This document shows positions 5,976-9,773 of a stretch of DNA of 9,773 bases, piece by piece (within the stretch, counting starts at the first letter, position 1; the number at the start of each line of letters is the position of its first letter). The DNA is taken from assembly GCA_025928435.1 (NCBI GenBank), contig JAICJM010000158.1:1-9773 (forward strand), read 5' to 3'. The notes under the pieces were generated by a model. The model searched no databases, was not told the origin of the DNA, and was given only the letters and a program-made list of their open reading frames with translations. The DNA is from Thermoleophilia bacterium. GTDB taxonomy: Bacteria > Actinomycetota > Thermoleophilia > Gaiellales > JAICJC01. The position numbers were made by a program, and so were the translations under genes.

Positions 5976-7129
5976 TCCCTGATCACCCAGAACAGCGCGG
6001 CCGGCCGCTGCGCGATGTTGCGCCAGCCGCGGATGCTCGACCGATCGGCGAGCAGCGCTTCACCCTGCCGCAGCACCGGCCTGCCGCTCGTCAGCTGCAC
6101 CTGCACGAGCCCGCCGACGACGGCGACGAGCTCGGTGCCCTTGTGGTCGATGTTCGGGGTCGCGGTCGCGCCCGGCGCGAGCCGCACCAGGTAGGCGCGC
6201 AGGCCGGCCTCTGGGTCGTCGAGCAGCGGGATCGGGGTGCCCGTCGGCGTGGCCGCCGGGTCGTCCCGACGGCCGAGCCGGTACCCGGGCGAGACGTGGC
6301 CTCGCAGCAGCTCATCGACCGTGATGTGCAGGTTCGCGGTCAGCGTGAGCAGGGTCTCGAGCGAGAGGCCGCGCTGGCCGCGCTCGGCCTGTGAGATCGC
6401 ACTCGCGGACACCCCGGCGAGCTGCGCGAGCTGCGCCTGGCTCAACTGACGCTGCATGCGCACCGCCCGCAGCGCCCCGCCCAGCCGGGCCGCGGCGGGG
6501 GCCTGGGTCAGCTCCGGCTTCCCGTCGGGGGCGAGGCGGTAGTGGTAGACGCTTCCCTGCACGCCGACCGGACGGCCCTCGGCCTTTGCGATCCGCAGGC
6601 GCCCGTCGCGGACGACGAGCACGCACTGGGTCACGTCCTCGACGTCGCGCCGCAGCGGCTCGAACCGCTCGCCCTGGGAGAGCGACCAGTACGCGATCGC
6701 GCCCACCTCGAGCAGGAGCGGGCAGCAGCGGGTGAAGAACCGCCGGGCCATGTCGGTGCCCCAGCGCGCCGCCATGTCGTCGAGCGGGTCGAACAGGAGC
6801 AACGTGCGCGCCTGCGGCTTCGAGCGGCGGCGCACCTCGTTCAGCAGGGCGCCGGCCTCGGCCAGCGGCGAGTCCGGCCGCGCGTCGATGACGCCGAGGC
6901 TGGGGTAGTCAAGGTGGATCTTCTCCGGGTCGAGCGTGAGCGTGACGTAGGCGGCGTGGTCGTAGACCTGGCTGTGCTCGGCCACGGCGGCGTAGAAGGG
7001 GAGCGCCGTATCGGTGCTGTCGGGCTCGAAGACGACGTTGTCGCCCCAGTAGAGGCCGTGCAGCGCGCGATCCAGGTCGGCCACGCCGGTGCTGGCGACG
7101 GGGAAATGATCGCTGCGTGAATCTGCCAT
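5972..7129 (-). CDS. KaiC-like / XRE helix-turn-helix / cupin fusion regulator
   Basis: A 385-residue protein in three parts. Residues ~9-190 follow the start of a KaiC/RecA-like domain (STGVADLDRALHGLYWGDNVVFEP, matching the usual STGxxGLDxxLxGGLxxGxxxLxxGxP pattern), then a strand like Walker B, RTLLLFDPLDD at 109-118. The Walker A position reads EPDSTDTAL (35-43), lacking both glycines and the lysine, so ATP hydrolysis is unlikely. Residues ~216-275 are an XRE helix-turn-helix (LRAVRMQRQLSQAQLAQLAG, SASAISQAERG). Residues ~312-383 are a cupin with GTELVAVVGG at 331-340 and one likely metal or ligand histidine (H329); the usual second histidine region reads RGWRN. It probably binds DNA in response to a small ligand. 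It is divergent from the stress gene uspA across 91 bp and may control it. The start ATG at 7129 has no clear RBS. Confidence 0.85.
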   Translation of the reverse strand: MADSRSDHFPVASTGVADLDRALHGLYWGDNVVFEPDSTDTALPFYAAVAEHSQVYDHAAYVTLTLDPEKIHLDYPSLGVIDARPDSPLAEAGALLNEVRRRSKPQARTLLLFDPLDDMAARWGTDMARRFFTRCCPLLLEVGAIAYWSLSQGERFEPLRRDVEDVTQCVLVVRDGRLRIAKAEGRPVGVQGSVYHYRLAPDGKPELTQAPAAARLGGALRAVRMQRQLSQAQLAQLAGVSASAISQAERGQRGLSLETLLTLTANLHITVDELLRGHVSPGYRLGRRDDPAATPTGTPIPLLDDPEAGLRAYLVRLAPGATATPNIDHKGTELVAVVGGLVQVQLTSGRPVLRQGEALLADRSSIRGWRNIAQRPAALFWVIRD

Positions 7130-7206
7130 CAGGCGCTATGAAGCACTGCTGTCGAAAACCTGGATTCTCATGACGGTCGCTCTAGCGTAGCCCCTGGACT
7201 CTCACG

Positions 7207-7213
7207 AAAGGAG
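7207..7213 (+). promoter_or_regulatory. ribosome binding site of the UspA-type gene
   Basis: AAAGGAG, 7 nt before the ATG at 7221, is the strongest Shine-Dalgarno sequence in the window. It fixes this start and shows that the gene has a transcribed leader, unlike the MFS and marR genes. A TAGCGT hexamer at 7183-7188 is a possible -10, with no good -35. Confidence 0.8.
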
Positions 7214-7220
7214 CGATCTC

Positions 7221-7691
7221 ATGGAAACCATCATCGTTGCACTCGACGGGCCGGAGTCGGAGCGGGCGCTCCCGGCGGCCCAGGAGCTCGCTAAGCAGTT
7301 CATGTCCCGCATCGTCGTGGTGCACGTGAACCAGCTCATGCCCGGCGCCCGCGGCGGCCGCTTCGCCGCACATGCGGACGAGGATGTGCGCATCGAGCGG
7401 CTGCACGAGGTCGTCGCGAAGCTGCGCGCCGACGGGTTCGAGGCCGACCTCGAGCTGGCGACGACGTCCCTGGGCCACCCGGCGTCGATCATCTCGCGCA
7501 AGGCGAAGGAGCATCGCGCCGGCGCAATCGTCGTCGCCACCCGCGGCCACAAGCCGATGGTCGGCGTGCTCGCCTCGAGCGTGACGCAGCGGCTGCTGCA
7601 CGACGCGCCGTGCCCGGTCATGGTCATCACCCCGTCGACGACCCGCGAGACCTTCCACGCGGTGCGGCGGCAGGAGCCGGTGGCGGCCTGA
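7221..7691 (+). CDS. universal stress protein (UspA family)
   Basis: A 156-residue single Usp domain, full length for the family. It opens with the typical strand and loop IIVALDGPESERALPAAQEL, then RIVVVHVNQ. The C-terminal half has GAIVVATRGHKPMVGVLASS (residues ~100-119) and ends in CPVMVITP. ATP-binding Usps carry G-2x-G-9x-G-(S/T); here that region reads A-TR-G-HKPMVGVLA-S-S, so the first and third glycines are replaced and nucleotide binding may be weak or absent. Usps act in the cytoplasm in stress survival, often through nucleotide binding or partner proteins. The gene has a strong RBS, is divergent from the XRE/cupin regulator, and is followed after 17 bp by a membrane protein that may be in the same transcript. 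Confidence 0.94.
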   Translation: METIIVALDGPESERALPAAQELAKQFMSRIVVVHVNQLMPGARGGRFAAHADEDVRIERLHEVVAKLRADGFEADLELATTSLGHPASIISRKAKEHRAGAIVVATRGHKPMVGVLASSVTQRLLHDAPCPVMVITPSTTRETFHAVRRQEPVAA

Positions 7692-7708
7692 CGGCTCGCT
7701 GACGATCC

Positions 7709-8335
7709 ATGCTGCACCAGGGACACCTTCAGCGAGTCCTGGGACGACGAGGATCGCGCCGGCTCGGCGGAGCCCGCGCGATCCTCGCGCCGTCCCTGCC
7801 CTACCTCGTCCCGCTGGCCGCGGCGGTCGCCGCGTCGCTCGCGGGACTCGAGTCGACCTCCGTGTTCGTCGCGGTCGGCGCGTCGGCGGCCCTGTGCGCG
7901 GTCGTGCGCGTCGTCGTCGAGCACGAGCGGATCGAGCTTCGCCGCGAGTCCGCGGACGGGTGGCTCAGCACCCGCTCCGGCGAGCAGCCGGAGGACGAGA
8001 TGCTGCTCGCCCGGATGGACGAGCTCGCCGACCCGCGCCTGCGAAAGGCGCTCGCGCGCTCGTTCCGGCGGGTCGCGCGCGACGTTCACAGCTTCGGTCG
8101 CCCGACGACGCCGGCGCAGTACAACCGGCGCACGCTGCGGCCGCACGCCGAGCAGATCCGCCGCCTGGCCGACCGGCTGGACGACCGGACGCGTACCGTG
8201 CACCCGCGCGGGATGGCGATGGCCTACCGCCTGATCACGATGGGCGGCGGCCCCCTCTACAATTCGCGACGGGCGCAGGAGCTCCCGGCGCACCTGAACG
8301 CCGCGCTGGGGGCGCTGGACGAGCCCGTCCGCTAA
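7709..8335 (+). CDS. two-TM membrane protein of unknown function
   Basis: A 208-residue protein I do not recognise. It has a basic N-terminus (about nine Arg in residues 1-25), two hydrophobic segments (about 28-46, SLPYLVPLAAAVAASLAG; and 49-67, STSVFVAVGASAALCAVVRV), then a ~140-residue soluble tail rich in Arg, Asp and Glu. This suggests a hairpin membrane anchor with a cytoplasmic tail. The tail has helical stretches such as MLLARMDELADPRLRKALAR and the segment RPTTPAQYNRRTLRPHAEQI. It starts 17 bp after the uspA stop, so co-transcription is likely, but no Shine-Dalgarno is visible. The first 30 codons form a very long hairpin (7741-7796), and the ATG lies in the loop of a smaller one. 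A later start is possible, but none is better supported and the basic head fits the positive-inside rule. Confidence 0.75.
   Translation: MLHQGHLQRVLGRRGSRRLGGARAILAPSLPYLVPLAAAVAASLAGLESTSVFVAVGASAALCAVVRVVVEHERIELRRESADGWLSTRSGEQPEDEMLLARMDELADPRLRKALARSFRRVARDVHSFGRPTTPAQYNRRTLRPHAEQIRRLADRLDDRTRTVHPRGMAMAYRLITMGGGPLYNSRRAQELPAHLNAALGALDEPVR
7741..7796. repeat. long nested hairpin in the 5' end of the membrane protein gene
   Basis: The arms are, from outside in: GGGACG (7741-7746) with CGTCCC (7791-7796); CGAGGATCGCGC (7748-7759) with GCGCGATCCTCG (7776-7787); and GGCTC (7761-7765) with GAGCC (7770-7774). That is 23 bp of pairing, interrupted by a small asymmetric bulge (1 nt against 3 nt) and one C-C mismatch, around a 4-nt loop GGCG. 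A smaller dyad, CTCGCTGA (7695-7702) with TCAGCGAG (7729-7736), precedes it and holds the start codon in its loop. It could be a regulatory mRNA structure or an inserted repeat unit. Confidence 0.8.
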
Positions 8336-8406
8336 AGCGTCGCCGCCTCGACGATCCGCTCAGCCCACTGGCGGGTCGTTCGCAGGCGGCGGCGGATCGG
8401 GCTGAC

Positions 8407-8613
8407 CTAGAGCCCGCTGCGCGGGTCGGCGTCGCGGTCCGACCACATCTCGCCCCGCTGCTCCGCGCGGTTGTCGGCGGCCAGCCCCTCCATGTCGCCC
8501 GAGATTTCCTCGCGCTCCTCCACGGAGCCGCTGCGCATCCTGTCCTCGGCGCGCTCGATCGTGTCGTCGTCGGCCCGCTTGCGCTGCTTGGAAAACCACT
8601 GGCGTATTCCCAT
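8407..8613 (-). CDS. small charged protein of unknown function (68 aa)
   Basis: A 68-residue, very hydrophilic protein with an amphipathic, basic head (MGIRQWFSKQRKRADDD) and a long charged, probably helical body (TIERAEDRMRSGSVEEREEI). I see no membrane segment or known domain. The ATG at 8613 lies 6 nt after TAGGAT (minus strand, 8625-8620), which can be read as a leaderless -10. The AGGA in it is also an acceptable Shine-Dalgarno, so the gene may instead follow the 61-residue gene in one transcript; the TAG of that gene is the first three bases of this hexamer. The frame is preferred over the overlapping plus-strand frames because of its promoter geometry and natural composition. Function unknown. 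Confidence 0.65.
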   Translation of the reverse strand: MGIRQWFSKQRKRADDDTIERAEDRMRSGSVEEREEISGDMEGLAADNRAEQRGEMWSDRDADPRSGL

Positions 8614-8619
8614 GCCGAG

Positions 8620-8625
8620 ATCCTA
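8620..8625 (-). promoter_or_regulatory. -10 box or RBS for the 68-aa gene
   Basis: The minus strand reads TAGGAT, then 6 nt, then ATG. The same bases contain the stop codon TAG of the upstream small gene and an AGGA that could pair with 16S rRNA. Sequence alone does not separate a leaderless promoter from a ribosome binding site. Confidence 0.45.
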
Positions 8626-8808
8626 GTCCGTCCGCCCTTGCGGAGGCGGCTCGGCGGCCGGCGTGTCGGGCCCATAGTCGGCCTGGAGCTCCTCGGAGAC
8701 CTCGCCTGATCCGGTCTCCGGCTCCGTGTCGGCGGGCGGATGGCCGCTCGCGACCAGCTTCGTGCCGCGCGAGGTGAGGCGATCCATGATGCGGTCGAGG
8801 AAGCTCAT
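8623..8808 (-). CDS. small acidic protein of unknown function (61 aa)
   Basis: A 61-residue protein with a short amphipathic head (MSFLDRIMDRLTSRGTKLV) followed by an acidic, proline-rich and probably disordered tail (PADTEPETGSGEVSEEL, PDTPAAEPPPQG). No domain recognised. The ATG at 8808 lies exactly 6 nt after TAGACT (8820-8815, minus strand), matching the leaderless pattern of the MFS and marR genes, and this is the main reason to believe the gene. It ends 9 bp before the start of the 68-residue gene, so the two may form a small operon. It is divergent from the secreted propeller gene across 84 bp. Function unknown. Confidence 0.6.
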   Translation of the reverse strand: MSFLDRIMDRLTSRGTKLVASGHPPADTEPETGSGEVSEELQADYGPDTPAAEPPPQGRTD

Positions 8809-8814
8809 GGCCGC

Positions 8815-8820
8815 AGTCTA
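8815..8820 (-). promoter_or_regulatory. -10 box for the 61-aa gene (leaderless start)
   Basis: The minus strand reads TAGACT, then GCGGCC, then the ATG at 8808. The spacing equals that of the two promoters at 4970-4998. No clear -35 is visible upstream. Confidence 0.55.
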
Positions 8821-8878
8821 GAACTTGCACGGGCACGCGTCGTGTGGGAGGGTGACACTTCGCACAAAGGGTCGGACT

Positions 8879-8885
8879 GGGAGGG
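8879..8885 (+). promoter_or_regulatory. ribosome binding site of the PD40/TolB-like gene
   Basis: GGGAGGG lies 7 nt before the ATG at 8893. It supports this start, which is also the one that gives a proper signal peptide. I see no convincing promoter hexamers in 8821-8878. Confidence 0.65.
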
Positions 8886-8892
8886 CGGACGG

Positions 8893-9773
8893 ATGACCCG
8901 ATGGCGCTGGGCCCAAGTGGCAGCGTTCGCGGCGCTTGTCGTGTGCGTGGGCGTGAGCTCCGCACAGGCGGCGACGCACAGGGCCGACGGCGGGCTCGCG
9001 TTCGTCGTGCCGGGCGCGCGCATCGCCACCGCGATGCCAGACGGATCGGGCCAGGTCACGGTCAGCACGGGGCCGGGCAAGGATCTCGACCCGGCCTTCT
9101 CGCCCGACGGCACCCGGATCGCCTTCGAGAGCACCCGCACCGGCGGCGGCGACATCTACGTGATGAACGCCGACGGAACCGGTGTCGTTCGGCTGACGAC
9201 GGATCCGGGCGAGGACGGACAGCCGACGTGGTCGCCGAACGGGAGCCAGATCGCGTTCACCCGCTGCGGCTCGACCAACTGCAACATCTGGGCGATGACG
9301 AGCGCCGGCGCGAACCAGCACCAGGTCACGAACGGCCCGGGCAACGTCGACCTCGAGACGGATCCGGCCTGGTCGCCGGGCGGGCACTGGATCGCGTTCC
9401 GGGCCATCCTGGCGGGCCAGCTCTGCAACAAGATCACGATCGTGCACCCCGACGGCACCGGCCGGCAGCTGCTCACGCGGTGCACGCGCCAGCACAAGGG
9501 CGGGACGCAGGACTTCAGCCCGACCTGGTCACAGGACGGCGACCGGATCGCGTTCTGGCGCTTCTACGACCTGACCGTGCGCCGCCGGATCGACCAGATT
9601 ATGGTGATGAGCCGCGACGGGTCGGGCGTGCGCGCGATCACCCCGGCGTCCGAGTCCGCGTCCGATCCCGCCTGGTCGCCCGACGGGACGGAGATCGCCT
9701 TCACCCGCCAGATCCCGCACGAGCACGACACGGTGATCGTGCGCCCCGACGGCGTCGACCCCATCCTCGTCGC
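8893..9773 (+). CDS. secreted PD40/TolB-like beta-propeller protein (3' end cut by window)
   Basis: The first 293 codons of a secreted protein. A signal peptide is clear: basic MTRWRW, hydrophobic residues 7-22, and a likely cleavage after AQA (residues 24-26). Then come PD40/WD40-like blade motifs of the TolB type: DPAFSPDGTRIAFES (66-80), QPTWSPNGSQIAFTR (110-124), DPAWSPGGHWIAFRA (157-171), SPTWSQDGDRIAFWR (209-223) and DPAWSPDGTEIAFTR (258-272). Each is followed by a strand such as DIYVMNADGTGVVRLT. A weaker first unit lies at about 34-56. Six or seven blades would make a full propeller, so at least one or two are missing to the right. In Gram-negatives TolB works with Tol-Pal at the outer membrane; in a Gram-positive-type genome such proteins are extracellular binding proteins or parts of larger enzymes. 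The role here is unknown. Cysteines at 125, 130, 178 and 197 could form disulfides. Confidence 0.93.
   Translation, partial: MTRWRWAQVAAFAALVVCVGVSSAQAATHRADGGLAFVVPGARIATAMPDGSGQVTVSTGPGKDLDPAFSPDGTRIAFESTRTGGGDIYVMNADGTGVVRLTTDPGEDGQPTWSPNGSQIAFTRCGSTNCNIWAMTSAGANQHQVTNGPGNVDLETDPAWSPGGHWIAFRAILAGQLCNKITIVHPDGTGRQLLTRCTRQHKGGTQDFSPTWSQDGDRIAFWRFYDLTVRRRIDQIMVMSRDGSGVRAITPASESASDPAWSPDGTEIAFTRQIPHEHDTVIVRPDGVDPILV

Noticed and set aside
7202..8293. 363-codon minus-strand frame opposite uspA and the membrane protein
   Set aside because: It crosses two genes with good plus-strand evidence and has no domain-like sequence.
8818..9495. Minus-strand open frames opposite the propeller gene
   Set aside because: The plus strand has a signal peptide, RBS and regular PD40 repeats; the repeated codons produce mirrored open frames.

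Overview
The window is GC-rich, gene-dense bacterial chromosome, with strong G/C preference at third codon positions, GTG as well as ATG starts, and several starts that look leaderless. The PD40/TolB-type secreted protein, the LolA/DUF4367-type anchored protein next to an ABC-2 exporter, and the actinobacterial style of the promoters point to Actinomycetota. A Thermoleophilia-like lineage (Solirubrobacterales/Gaiellales) is my best guess, but it is an inference; no rRNA or marker gene is present. I see no tRNA, rRNA, CRISPR array, intact transposase or replication origin.

Layout. (1) 1-4963, minus strand: five genes read leftward. A 14-TM DHA2-type MFS exporter (3263-4963) is followed after 69 bp by a membrane-anchored LolA/DUF4367-like protein (2027-3193), an ABC ATPase (1089-2030), an ABC-2 permease (223-1092) and a second ABC ATPase cut by the window edge (1-226). 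The last four are joined by three successive 4-bp stop/start overlaps (GTGA, ATGA, ATGA), so they are almost certainly one translationally coupled operon. (2) 5005-5433, plus strand: a MarR regulator divergent from the MFS gene. The 41-bp gap holds two opposed -10 boxes and imperfect dyads, the usual layout of a locally controlled drug-efflux pair. (3) 5430-5971: a 33-bp perfect palindrome that contains the MarR stop codon, then a mosaic of gene debris. A minus-strand C-terminal piece and a plus-strand C-terminal piece stand back to back with no N-termini. (4) 5972-7129, minus strand: a three-part regulator (KaiC/RecA-like domain without P-loop residues, XRE helix-turn-helix, cupin), divergent from (5) a UspA-type stress protein (7221-7691) and a two-TM membrane protein (7709-8335), whose first codons form a very long hairpin. 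(6) 8407-8808, minus strand: two small charged or acidic proteins of unknown function. (7) 8893 to the right edge: a secreted PD40/TolB-like beta-propeller, incomplete.

No complete new defence or mobile system is visible. The points most worth a second look are the KaiC-like/XRE/cupin fusion with its erased Walker A, the palindrome plus gene-fragment junction after marR, the nested hairpin at 7741-7796, and four start codons that each lie exactly 6 nt after a TAnnnT hexamer.
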